Assembly (NCBI GenBank): GCA_017420535.1
Contig: JAFOIV010000113.1
Location: 1 to 64,000 of the forward strand
DNA length: 64,000 bases
Direction: 5' to 3'
DNA from: Eubacterium sp.
GTDB taxonomy: Bacteria; Bacillota; Clostridia; Lachnospirales; Lachnospiraceae
Each line of letters opens with the position of its first letter. The stretch's first letter is position 1. Positions 16,163 to 24,150 of this stretch are shown here, one piece after another. The notes below the pieces were generated by a model. It did no database searches, was not told the origin of the DNA, and saw nothing but the letters and a program-made list of their open reading frames with translations. The position numbers and the translations under genes are program-made.

Positions 16163-17026
16163 ATGTGGAAGCATAAAAAACTTTCAATTAAAAACATTTT
16201 GCAGATTGCGTTAGGAACAATGATATATGCAGTCGGAATAGGTATTTTCCTTGATCCTAATAAATTAGCTCCTGGTGGAGTTATGGGTATTGGCGTTATT
16301 TTAAGCCATACCATAGGACTTGGAGCAGGTAGCTGGTACTTTATCTTAAATGTTCCTATTCTTATCTTAGGATGGTACAATTTTGGCGGCCGTATGATAA
16401 TAGCTACTGTATATGCAGTTATATGTAATTCTTTATTTACCAACTTTTTTTCAAGGATACATACACAGCCGGTGGATCTTTTTCCGGCAACAATGGCAGG
16501 CAGCGTTTTGGCCGGTGTTGGACTTGGACTTGTTCTTAAAGCCGGAGCTACAACTGGCGGAATGGATATTGTTGTAAAGATTTTAAGAAGAAAATATAAA
16601 TATATTAAAACCGGAACTTTATTCCTTATACTTGACCTTGCAGTTGTAGTTGCTTCAGGATTTGTATTTAAGAATATAAACAATGTGATGTATGCATTTC
16701 TTGCAGTTATCGTAACAGGAAAAGTACTTGATTATGTCTTATATGGTGCTGATGAAGCAAGGATGATACTTATTGTATCTGATCGTTCTGATGAACTGGT
16801 TAAGAGGATACTTGAAGAATTGGATGTAGGAGCGACTCTCCTTAAGGGGAGCGGTGCTTATACAAAGCAGAATAAGGAGATGATTCTCTGTGTTGTTAAG
16901 AAGAGACAGGCTCCTGACTTAGAAGAACTTGTTAAAGAAGAAGATCCTCACGCATTTATGATCCTTACTAATGCAGATGAGATTTATGGTGAAGGTTATA
17001 AAAACCTCATGGAAGAAAAATTGTAA
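16163..17026 (+). CDS. YitT-family membrane protein with DUF2179 domain
   Basis: 287 residues: five to six membrane spans in the first 200 residues with the family signatures GIGIFLDPNKLAPGGVMGI and LKAGATTGGMDIV, then a soluble DUF2179 domain (about 205-280, MILIVSDRSDELVKRILEEL, GATLLKGSGAYT, KEMILCVVKKRQ). YitT proteins are widespread in Firmicutes and their transport role is not established. AGGAGG lies about nine bases before the ATG. It is followed by a terminator that overlaps the leuS promoter. Confidence 0.88.
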   Translation: MWKHKKLSIKNILQIALGTMIYAVGIGIFLDPNKLAPGGVMGIGVILSHTIGLGAGSWYFILNVPILILGWYNFGGRMIIATVYAVICNSLFTNFFSRIHTQPVDLFPATMAGSVLAGVGLGLVLKAGATTGGMDIVVKILRRKYKYIKTGTLFLILDLAVVVASGFVFKNINNVMYAFLAVIVTGKVLDYVLYGADEARMILIVSDRSDELVKRILEELDVGATLLKGSGAYTKQNKEMILCVVKKRQAPDLEELVKEEDPHAFMILTNADEIYGEGYKNLMEEKL

Positions 17027-17064
17027 TAAATCACAGTTTGAAATAAATAACAGTTAATTTGCAA

Positions 17065-17093
17065 TTGTTACAAACATTTTAATATGATATAAT
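17065..17093 (+). promoter_or_regulatory. leuS promoter
   Basis: TTGTTA (17065-17070), 17-base spacer and TATAAT (17088-17093) with TGA before it (extended -10). The predicted start near 17100 falls inside the left arm of the hairpin at 17098-17126. Confidence 0.7.
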
Positions 17094-17097
17094 AAGC

Positions 17098-17135
17098 CCT
17101 CGGGTATACCTTAATGGTACCCGGGGTTTTTATTT
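17098..17135 (+). terminator. Terminator after yitT-like gene, overlapping the leuS start site
   Basis: An imperfect GC-rich stem (left arm 17098-17110 with CGGGTATACC, right arm 17116-17126 with GGTACCCGGGG) is followed by TTTTTATTT. It is too small for a T-box. Because leuS transcription would start inside the left arm, it should stop only read-through from the yitT-like gene. Confidence 0.6.
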
Positions 17136-17185
17136 GTAAAGTACGAGGCAACTCGTTAAAGTAATAAAATTTGGAGGAAATAATC

Positions 17186-19615
17186 ATGGCCCAGTACAAT
17201 CATAAGCTTATTGAAGCTAAATGGACAAAAAAATGGGAAGAAGATCCAATCAATGTAAATGACGGTAAGAAAGAAAAGTATTACTGCCTTGACATGTTCC
17301 CTTATCCATCAGGACACGGACTTCATGTTGGTCATTGGAGAGGATATGTAATCTCAGACGTATGGAGCAGATATCAGCTCATGCACGGCAAGTACGTTAT
17401 CCACCCAATGGGATGGGACGCATTTGGACTTCCAGCAGAGAACTTTGCTATTAAGAATGGTATTCATCCATCAATTTCTACAGCTGAAAATGTATCTAAC
17501 ATCAAGAGACAGATTAAACAGATTGCAGCTATTTATGACTGGGACATGGAACTTAATACAACAGATCCAGAGTTCTATAAGTGGACACAGTGGATCTTCG
17601 TTCAGATGTTTAAGAAAGGTCTTGCTTATGAGAAGGAAATGCCTATCAACTGGTGTCCTTCATGTAAGACTGGTCTTGCAAATGAAGAAGTTGTTAATGG
17701 TAAATGTGAGCGTTGCGGCGCTGATGTTACAAAGAAGAACCTTCGTCAGTGGATGCTTAAGATCACAGCTTATGCAGACAGACTTCTTGCTGATCTTGAT
17801 AAGCTTGATTGGCCTGAGAAGGTTAAGAAGATGCAGACAGAGTGGATCGGTAAGTCTACAGGTGCTGAAGTAAACTTTAAGATCGATGGAAAAGATGAGT
17901 CTATCACAGTTTACACAACAAGACCTGACACACTCCACGGAGCTACATTTATGGTACTTGCTCCAGAGCATGCTCTTGCAAAGAGTCTTGCTACAGATGA
18001 GACACGTGCAGCAGTAGAAGATTATATCTATCAGACATCACTTCGTTCTTCAGTTGACAGAATGGCTGACCATGAAAAGACAGGTGTATTTACAGGAAGC
18101 TATGCTGTAAATCCTTTAAATGGCGCTCTTGTTCCAATCTGGCTTTCAGACTATGTACTTGCTGATTATGGTACAGGTGCTATCATGTGCGTACCTGCTC
18201 ATGATGATAGAGACTTTGAATTTGCTAAGAAGTTTGATCTTCCGATCATCCAGGTTATCTCTAAGGATGGTAAGGAAATTGAAGATATGACTGAGGCATA
18301 TACAGATGCATCAGGTGTTATGATAAATTCAGGCGAATGGAATGGTATGGAGTCAGCCGTATTAAAGAAGGAAGCTCCAAAGATGATTGAAGAAAAGGGC
18401 TTTGGTAAGGCAACAACTAACTATAAGCTCCGTGACTGGGTTTTCAGCCGCCAGAGATACTGGGGAGAACCAATTCCTATCGTTCATTGTCCTCATTGCG
18501 GTGCTGTTCCAGTTCCAGAAGATCAGCTTCCAGTACTTCTTCCAGACGTTGAGAAGTATGAGCCAACAGGAACAGGTGAATCACCACTTGCAGCAATCGA
18601 CAGCTGGGTAAATACAACATGTCCAGTCTGCGGTGCTCCTGCAAAGCGTGAGACAAATACAATGCCTCAGTGGGCTGGTTCATCATGGTATTTCCTTAGA
18701 TATGTTGATTCTAAGAATAAGAATGAACTTGTAAGTAAAGAAAAGGCAGATAAGTATCTTCCAGTTGATATGTATATCGGTGGTGTTGAACATGCTGTTC
18801 TTCATCTCCTTTACTTAAGATTCTATACAAAGTTCCTTCATGATATCGGTGTAGTAAGCTTTGACGAGCCATTCCAGAAGCTCTTTAACCAGGGTATGAT
18901 CAATGGCCGTGACAGAGTAACAGGTAAGCCAACTAAGATGAGTAAGTCCCTTGGTAATATCGTTTCTCCTGATGATATCGTTGAGAACTATGGTTGTGAT
19001 ACACTTCGTCTCTATGAACTTTTCGTAGGACCACCAGAGCAGGATTCTATCTGGGATGATGCAGGAATTGATGGTATCTCAAGATTTATCAAGAGATTCT
19101 ATACAATGGTTACAGATAACATTGAAAGAGATGTTAAGGAAACAAAAGAACTTATCAGACTTCGTAACTGCCTTGTACATGATGTTACAGAAAGAATTGA
19201 AAGCTTCAGCTTAAATACACTTATTTCAGCCTTCATGGAATACAACAACAAGTTTGTTGAAATGACAAATAAGGGTGATGGTGTTGATAAGGAAACACTT
19301 ATCACTATGGTTAAGCTCATTGCTCCATTTGCGCCTCATATGGGTGAAGAACTCTTTGAGATGCTTGGCGGTACATATTCTGTATTTGATCAGGAGTGGC
19401 CAACTTACGATGAGTCAAAGCTTGTAAGTGATACAATAACAGTTCCTGTTCAGATCAATGGTAAGACAAGAGTAACAGTTGATGTTGCCCTTGATATTGA
19501 TAAGGACAGCGCTATCGCTGTAGGTAAGGAAGCTCTTGGAAACAGACTTGATGGCTTAAATATCATCAAGGAAATCTATGTTCCTAAGAAGATCATCAAC
19601 ATTGTTGCAAAATAA
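17186..19615 (+). CDS. leuS: Leucyl-tRNA synthetase
   Basis: 809 residues, normal bacterial LeuRS length. Class I signatures: HIGH-type motif PYPSGHGLHVGHWRGY (residues about 41-56), Zn-binding CPSC-CERCG, the editing domain (TTRPDTLHGATFMVLAPEH and the GTGAIMCVPAHDDRD segment), second Cys pairs (CPHCG and CPVCG), KMSKS at TKMSKSLGNIV, and a C-terminal anticodon domain. It charges tRNA-Leu with leucine. The start is ATG 17186 after GGAGG; an upstream TTG was rejected because it overlaps that ribosome site. Codon use is that of a highly expressed gene (CCA for Pro, AAC, GAC). Confidence 0.97.
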   Translation: MAQYNHKLIEAKWTKKWEEDPINVNDGKKEKYYCLDMFPYPSGHGLHVGHWRGYVISDVWSRYQLMHGKYVIHPMGWDAFGLPAENFAIKNGIHPSISTAENVSNIKRQIKQIAAIYDWDMELNTTDPEFYKWTQWIFVQMFKKGLAYEKEMPINWCPSCKTGLANEEVVNGKCERCGADVTKKNLRQWMLKITAYADRLLADLDKLDWPEKVKKMQTEWIGKSTGAEVNFKIDGKDESITVYTTRPDTLHGATFMVLAPEHALAKSLATDETRAAVEDYIYQTSLRSSVDRMADHEKTGVFTGSYAVNPLNGALVPIWLSDYVLADYGTGAIMCVPAHDDRDFEFAKKFDLPIIQVISKDGKEIEDMTEAYTDASGVMINSGEWNGMESAVLKKEAPKMIEEKGFGKATTNYKLRDWVFSRQRYWGEPIPIVHCPHCGAVPVPEDQLPVLLPDVEKYEPTGTGESPLAAIDSWVNTTCPVCGAPAKRETNTMPQWAGSSWYFLRYVDSKNKNELVSKEKADKYLPVDMYIGGVEHAVLHLLYLRFYTKFLHDIGVVSFDEPFQKLFNQGMINGRDRVTGKPTKMSKSLGNIVSPDDIVENYGCDTLRLYELFVGPPEQDSIWDDAGIDGISRFIKRFYTMVTDNIERDVKETKELIRLRNCLVHDVTERIESFSLNTLISAFMEYNNKFVEMTNKGDGVDKETLITMVKLIAPFAPHMGEELFEMLGGTYSVFDQEWPTYDESKLVSDTITVPVQINGKTRVTVDVALDIDKDSAIAVGKEALGNRLDGLNIIKEIYVPKKIINIVAK

Positions 19616-19636
19616 GAAATTCTAACAGTAATCTAC

Positions 19637-19680
19637 AAAGTCCTCTTTGCTGGACATACCAGCAAGGAGGGCTTTTTTTT
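19637..19680 (+). terminator. leuS terminator
   Basis: Stem GTCCTCTTTGCTGG/CCAGCAAGGAGGGC (19640-19653, 19659-19672), nearly perfect over 14 pairs, flanked by AAA and a run of eight T. Confidence 0.92.
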
Positions 19681-19809
19681 GCCATAAGATTAGTTTTTTT
19701 TAAGTGAATTTGAAGGTTTTTAAAATTATATGAATTAAAATTAATCGGTTAACCTTGTACATATTATACAAAAATAGCTGTTAAATATGTGGAAAGTGAC
19801 GGATTAAGG

Positions 19810-19838
19810 TTGACTTCAATAATGGAAGGTATTATCAT
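19810..19838 (+). promoter_or_regulatory. Promoter of the 100-residue orphan gene
   Basis: TTGACT (19810-19815), 17 bases, TATCAT (19833-19838). The gene starts about 60 bases downstream. Confidence 0.5.
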
Positions 19839-19899
19839 CATTTTCGGTTTCTGGTATTACTGACGTTATGGGGCCAGCAATTTTGGGAGGATTTTACTT

Positions 19900-20202
19900 A
19901 TGGGATTAGAAGATAATTATAAGAAGAAAAGCATGGAAATGCAGAGTGTTCTTGAGAAGGAAATCCAGAGAGTTAGAGATGGCAGCAGCAATAGAAATAT
20001 CAATCAGTTATTCTTTATCAAGAATGAGTTAAGTAAGACTATTGATACATGGGATGCAAAGCTTAGTTTTCAGAATATGATAAATGATATGTGGAATGAT
20101 GGAGATAAGCTGGCAAATGAATTGTTAGGTTTGGCGGACACATACGAAAAATTGCAGGTTTTGTTGTCAAAACAAAAACAGGCAAACAGTTTAAAGGTAT
20201 GA
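19900..20202 (+). CDS. Small helical protein of unknown function
   Basis: 100 residues, charged and strongly helical (MGLEDNYKKKSMEMQSVLEKEIQRVRDG then several amphipathic helices), with no membrane segment, Cys or motif I recognise. GGGAGG lies about eight bases before the ATG. It is monocistronic, with its own promoter and a strong terminator, between leuS and the nucleosidase/SPL operon. The balanced, self-contained layout argues for a real gene although the function is unknown. Confidence 0.65.
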   Translation: MGLEDNYKKKSMEMQSVLEKEIQRVRDGSSNRNINQLFFIKNELSKTIDTWDAKLSFQNMINDMWNDGDKLANELLGLADTYEKLQVLLSKQKQANSLKV

Positions 20203-20222
20203 TTTTATATAATTTCTAAAGG

Positions 20223-20262
20223 TGCACTTTCAGATTAAGGTCTGAAAGTGCATTTTCTTTTT
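20223..20262 (+). terminator. Terminator of the orphan gene
   Basis: Perfect 12-base stem TGCACTTTCAGA/TCTGAAAGTGCA (20223-20234, 20241-20252) with loop TTAAGG, then a T-rich run. Confidence 0.92.
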
Positions 20263-20268
20263 GTTTTA

Positions 20269-20277
20269 TGATATAAT
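20269..20277 (+). promoter_or_regulatory. Extended -10 promoter of the nucleosidase/SPL operon
   Basis: TGATATAAT (20269-20277), directly after the preceding terminator and 35 bases before the first ATG. No -35 is evident. Confidence 0.55.
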
Positions 20278-20311
20278 AGTCAACGTGTGACTTCAGAAAA
20301 AGGAGAATTTT

Positions 20312-21175
20312 ATGATTACTGTATGTGCTGCTTTAGAGGCAGAGGTTTCATGGCTGAAAGCCGGATATAATATGAATAAAGTCGAAGCGAATCTCTATTA
20401 TTCTGAAGAAAATGACATAAGACTTCTTATAACCGGGATAGGACCTATGAGAGCGGCTATAAGTGTTGCCGCCTTATATGGATTAGATAAGGGAAGAGAC
20501 CTGTCCTCTGATATTCTTATCAATATAGGAAGTTGTGGCGCTGAATGTATAAATAAAAGCGTTGTTGGAGAGATATATAGAATAAATAAGATCGACGATC
20601 TTATTGAAGGTAAGTCCTATTATCCGGATATGATAATTAACACTGGATTTAAAGAGGCAGAAATCATTTCAGATAATAAGATCTTTAGATATGATAAGGA
20701 TTATTTAGGTATTTCAGGTTCTGAAGTGATACTTCATGATGAGGAAGCTTCAGGGATCTACCTTGCTGCATCCAGGTTTTTAAAGCAGCATAGCATTATA
20801 TTCCTTAAGGTGGTTTCAGATGATTCTCTTACCAGGGATAATATTACCATTGAAAAGATTATCAATGTAATGGATAAGTCTAAAGACAGATTATCTAAGG
20901 CTATTGATGATATAAAAGATAATAAAGATATGATATTTAACGAGGATGAAGTCCTTAGTATTGATGATGAGATCCTTAAAGGCTTCTTTAGGGATTGCCA
21001 TGCCTCCGTTACTATGCAAAATGAGATGCTGCAATATTTCAGATATGCTGAAACAGAAGGTAAAAAGGCCGAAGATATCATTAAATTACAATATGAAAAG
21101 GGGAAGCTTCCCTGCAAGGATAAGTTAGCAGGAAAGAAGTTGATGAAGGAAATTGGAGACTATATTACACGATAG
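20312..21175 (+). CDS. Nucleoside phosphorylase/MTAN-superfamily protein with extra C-terminal domain
   Basis: 287 residues. Residues 1-190 follow the purine nucleoside phosphorylase/5'-methylthioadenosine nucleosidase fold: ALEAEVSWL near the start, LLITGIGPMRAA, ILINIGSCGAE with the phosphate/ribose-binding glycine turn, and FLKVVSDDS near the base-binding end. These enzymes cleave N-glycosidic bonds of nucleosides. The last ~75 residues form a separate helical, charged domain not typical of MTAN. The 3' end overlaps the SPL gene by 23 bases, indicating tight coupling. Substrate unknown; a link to damaged or scavenged nucleosides is suggested by the neighbours only. Confidence 0.7.
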   Translation: MITVCAALEAEVSWLKAGYNMNKVEANLYYSEENDIRLLITGIGPMRAAISVAALYGLDKGRDLSSDILINIGSCGAECINKSVVGEIYRINKIDDLIEGKSYYPDMIINTGFKEAEIISDNKIFRYDKDYLGISGSEVILHDEEASGIYLAASRFLKQHSIIFLKVVSDDSLTRDNITIEKIINVMDKSKDRLSKAIDDIKDNKDMIFNEDEVLSIDDEILKGFFRDCHASVTMQNEMLQYFRYAETEGKKAEDIIKLQYEKGKLPCKDKLAGKKLMKEIGDYITR

Positions 21176-22163
21176 ATTTGATCATATCTATGTTGAAAAA
21201 GCCGTAGCTGATCTTGACAGAACTAAAAAAATTCTTGCTAAGATCCAATATAGGAATATCATATATATAGATCATTACAAAGATATATTTAACAGACCTC
21301 ACCAGAGTGTAAATATTGAAAAGAAGTGCCAGTCCCTGATAATAGCAAAGAAAGAGGGAAGGCTTATCTATGATGGGGCGCCTGTGTGTCAGAGCTTCGG
21401 AAATGACTATTTTTACTATACATCTCTTATGATGAACTGTATGTATGATTGTAAGTACTGTTATCTAAAGGGGATGTATCCTTCGGGGCATATGGTGATC
21501 TTTGTAAATCTGAAAGATTATTTTTCTGAGATTGAAGAAATATTAAAAGAACATCCTATGTATATCAGTATTTCCTATGATTCTGATCTTCTCAGTCTTG
21601 AAGGACTTACCGGGTATGTTAAGGAATGGATAGAATTCGTTAGCAGCCACGAGAATTTATCTATTGAGATACGGACTAAGGCGGCTCCATTAAATATCTG
21701 GGAAGACCTTAACAAATGTGACAGAGTGATATTTGCATATACTATTTCCTTAGATGAAGTGGTACGTGACAATGAAAGATATACTCCTTTTAGTAGCAGC
21801 CGCATTTTATCTGCTGCATGTGCTTTAGATCATGGTTTTAAGGTAAGACTTTGCTTTGATCCTATCATCTATGTGAAGGATTATGAAATTAAATATAGAG
21901 ATCTTATAAGTAAGATAAGTTCTATGGTGGACATGGATAGAATAGAGGATGTAAGTGTTGGTACTTTCAGGATATCGGCGGAATTCCTTAAGAATATAAG
22001 AAAACAGGAACCATCATCTTCTGTGGTGCAATATCCATTTGAAAATTCAGATGGTTATTACCATTATCCAAAAGCTTTGCAGGATTCACTTACACAGACT
22101 GTAGTAGATGAATTAAAAAAATATATTGATGAAGATAAGATTTTTCTTTGGAAAAGCAGGTAG
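21153..22163 (+). CDS. SPL-family radical SAM protein (spore photoproduct lyase-like)
   Basis: 336 residues. N-terminal FDHIYVEKAV resembles the start of SplB-type proteins; residues about 94-104 contain CMYDCKYCYL, the CxxxCxxC that holds the radical-SAM 4Fe-4S cluster. SPL proper reverses the spore photoproduct (a thymine dimer) using a SAM radical. The start is TTG at 21153 inside the upstream gene, the only initiator that keeps the N-terminal motif; its ribosome site is weak, so translation is probably coupled. Four bases separate it from the SDR gene. No sporulation genes are nearby, so the substrate may differ from spore DNA. Confidence 0.8.
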   Translation: METILHDRFDHIYVEKAVADLDRTKKILAKIQYRNIIYIDHYKDIFNRPHQSVNIEKKCQSLIIAKKEGRLIYDGAPVCQSFGNDYFYYTSLMMNCMYDCKYCYLKGMYPSGHMVIFVNLKDYFSEIEEILKEHPMYISISYDSDLLSLEGLTGYVKEWIEFVSSHENLSIEIRTKAAPLNIWEDLNKCDRVIFAYTISLDEVVRDNERYTPFSSSRILSAACALDHGFKVRLCFDPIIYVKDYEIKYRDLISKISSMVDMDRIEDVSVGTFRISAEFLKNIRKQEPSSSVVQYPFENSDGYYHYPKALQDSLTQTVVDELKKYIDEDKIFLWKSR

Positions 22164-22166
22164 ATT

Positions 22167-22886
22167 ATGGACGAGATAAAATATGCAGTTGTAACAGGGG
22201 CCTCTTCCGGTATAGGCTATCAGGTGGCCAGAATGCTTTTAGATCAGGGTTACTTTGTTTATGGAATAGGAAGAGATTTCAGCAAAGTAAAGGAAGGGAT
22301 TGAAAAAGAAGAAAGGTTTCATTCTGTTCAGCTGGACCTTTTAAAAACAGATGAGATAACTGCGTTTCTCACAGCGATAAAGTTAAAATGTAAGATAAGT
22401 CTTTTGGTTAATGCCGCAGGAGTAGCTTACTATGGACCATTTGAAGATATAAGAGTAAGTGAGATAAGCGAGATGGTAAATACAAATCTCCTTGCCCCTA
22501 TGGTGATCACTAAACTTCTGATGAAGGATATTAAGGAAAATAAAGGATTTATAATCAATATCTCTTCAGTTACTGCAGAAATGTGGAACAATACCCATGG
22601 AGTAAGCTATGGAGCCACAAAAGCCGGCCTTACTTCATTTTCAAGAAGTCTCTTTAGTGAGGTGAGAAAATATGGAGTTAAAGTGGTCAATGTAGAGCCG
22701 GATCTTACAGATACTGATCTTTATAGAAATGCTGATTTTGAAACCTCAGATGTTTATAACGAGAGGCTTTTAGCCGAAGATGTGGCAGAATGTGTGAAAC
22801 AGATAATTAATATGAGAGAGGGGGCAGTGATAACAGATATTACTGTCCGTCCCGAGAAGAATAAAATAGTAAGAAAGAACAGGTAG
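22167..22886 (+). CDS. Short-chain dehydrogenase/reductase
   Basis: 239 residues, classical SDR: TGASSGIG (residues 10-17) for NAD(P) binding, LVNAAGVAYYG, the Ser of NISSV and the catalytic YGATK. The C-terminus departs from FabG-type enzymes after VVNVEPDLTDTDLYRNADF, giving a substrate pocket that cannot be assigned. It follows the SPL gene by three bases and precedes the DUF4317 gene by seven, so it is the third gene of the nucleosidase-SPL-SDR unit. Confidence 0.85.
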   Translation: MDEIKYAVVTGASSGIGYQVARMLLDQGYFVYGIGRDFSKVKEGIEKEERFHSVQLDLLKTDEITAFLTAIKLKCKISLLVNAAGVAYYGPFEDIRVSEISEMVNTNLLAPMVITKLLMKDIKENKGFIINISSVTAEMWNNTHGVSYGATKAGLTSFSRSLFSEVRKYGVKVVNVEPDLTDTDLYRNADFETSDVYNERLLAEDVAECVKQIINMREGAVITDITVRPEKNKIVRKNR

Positions 22887-22893
22887 TATAATT

Positions 22894-24123
22894 ATGATCA
22901 AGGCAGAAATTAATGAGATTAGAGCACTTTTTTCTGGCAATCTTACTGATTGTGGAATATCACGTATAGCAGGATGCTATGTAAATGGAGATAAGAAGAA
23001 GGTTATGAGCTATTCATCTTCATTTCTTACTCTTCCAGAAGAAGAACAGTATAAATATCTTGAAATATTTAGAAAGACAATGTCAGGTTCTATTGGAAAG
23101 AACCTTTTTGATATGGAATTTTCCCGTGAGGAAAGCTATGAAAATGATGCTCAGAATTTCCTTATGGATCTTAAGATGAGCAAGCTTGAAGACGAGAAAC
23201 TTGTGGAAGAGTTCTACGATAAGGTTATAGAAACATATAATTATGTCGGGAATTATCTCATCATCCTTATATTCCAGAGCTATGATGTTCCAGGTATAAC
23301 CTCAGATAATATTGAGATGGAAGATGCTTCAGATGAGGTTTATGATTATCTTTTATGCAGCATTTGCCCAGTTAAGTTATCAAAACCGGGACTAGGATAT
23401 GATGCATATTCTAATGAATTCCATAATCTTCAGCAGAATAATATGGTTGAGCTTACTCAAACAGGATTTTTATTCCCTGCATTTACAGACAGATGTGCTG
23501 ACATTGACAGAATACTTTATTATACAAAGAATACTGCCGATATGCAGCAGGATTTCATAGATAAATTCCTTAAATGTCATGTACCACTTGCTGCAAATCA
23601 GCAAAAGGAAACATTTATGACAATAGTTGAAGAGACTCTTGGTGATGATGGTAATTATGATACTATCAAGCATATTCATGAGAACCTGGCTGTTATGCAG
23701 AGAGAAAAGAAGTCAGAAGGAGAAGAACTTATCCTTGATAAGGACAGGGTTAAAGATCTGTTTAAGGTAAGTGGAGTTCCTGATGAGAAGCTTACCAATT
23801 TCGATGAGACATTTGAAAAGAGTTTTGAGATTGTTAAGGAAAGACAGTTAGAGAAGAAAAGAGATGAGGCTCTTAAAGCTGGAGAAGAGCATCTTGAAGA
23901 TATTCATATATCTCCGGTGGAAGAGAAAGAAAAGGTTTTTAGAGCTACAAATGTAATGCCTGCAAAGACTTTTGATATTAAAACTCCAGAAGTAATAGTA
24001 AAGATCAACTCTGATAATACTGATCTTGTGGAAGAAAGAATTATTGATGGAAAGAAGTGTCTTGTTATTAAACTTTCAGAAGGACTTGTAGTTAACGGCA
24101 TTCCGGTAAGGCTTTATAAATAA
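22894..24123 (+). CDS. DUF4317 family protein
   Basis: 409 residues matching DUF4317, a family largely found in Clostridia: KAEINEIRALF, RIAGCYVNGDKKKV, YKYLEIFRKTMSGSIGKNLFDMEF, DDASDEVYDYLL-type segment and CPVKLSKPGLGYD. It is soluble, acidic, with a charged helical C-terminal third (IVKERQLEKKRDEALKAGEEHLE) and a short beta-rich tail. Function is not known. The ATG follows the SDR stop by seven bases, with only a weak AGGT site, so it is probably translated from the same message. Confidence 0.8.
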   Translation: MIKAEINEIRALFSGNLTDCGISRIAGCYVNGDKKKVMSYSSSFLTLPEEEQYKYLEIFRKTMSGSIGKNLFDMEFSREESYENDAQNFLMDLKMSKLEDEKLVEEFYDKVIETYNYVGNYLIILIFQSYDVPGITSDNIEMEDASDEVYDYLLCSICPVKLSKPGLGYDAYSNEFHNLQQNNMVELTQTGFLFPAFTDRCADIDRILYYTKNTADMQQDFIDKFLKCHVPLAANQQKETFMTIVEETLGDDGNYDTIKHIHENLAVMQREKKSEGEELILDKDRVKDLFKVSGVPDEKLTNFDETFEKSFEIVKERQLEKKRDEALKAGEEHLEDIHISPVEEKEKVFRATNVMPAKTFDIKTPEVIVKINSDNTDLVEERIIDGKKCLVIKLSEGLVVNGIPVRLYK

Positions 24124-24150
24124 TTACTAGTTTTTATACGGGGAAACATA

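Noticed and set aside
17097..17185. T-box leader for leuS
   Set aside because: The leader is under 90 bases and shows only one hairpin; the T-box sequence and specifier stem are absent. The hairpin is better read as the upstream gene's terminator.
17424..17873. 149-codon open frame inside leuS
   Set aside because: Shifted-frame shadow of leuS with Leu/Arg-rich, low-complexity translation and no ribosome site.
21153..22163. Evidence that the organism sporulates
   Set aside because: SPL-like proteins also occur in non-sporulating Clostridia and no spore gene is in the window.
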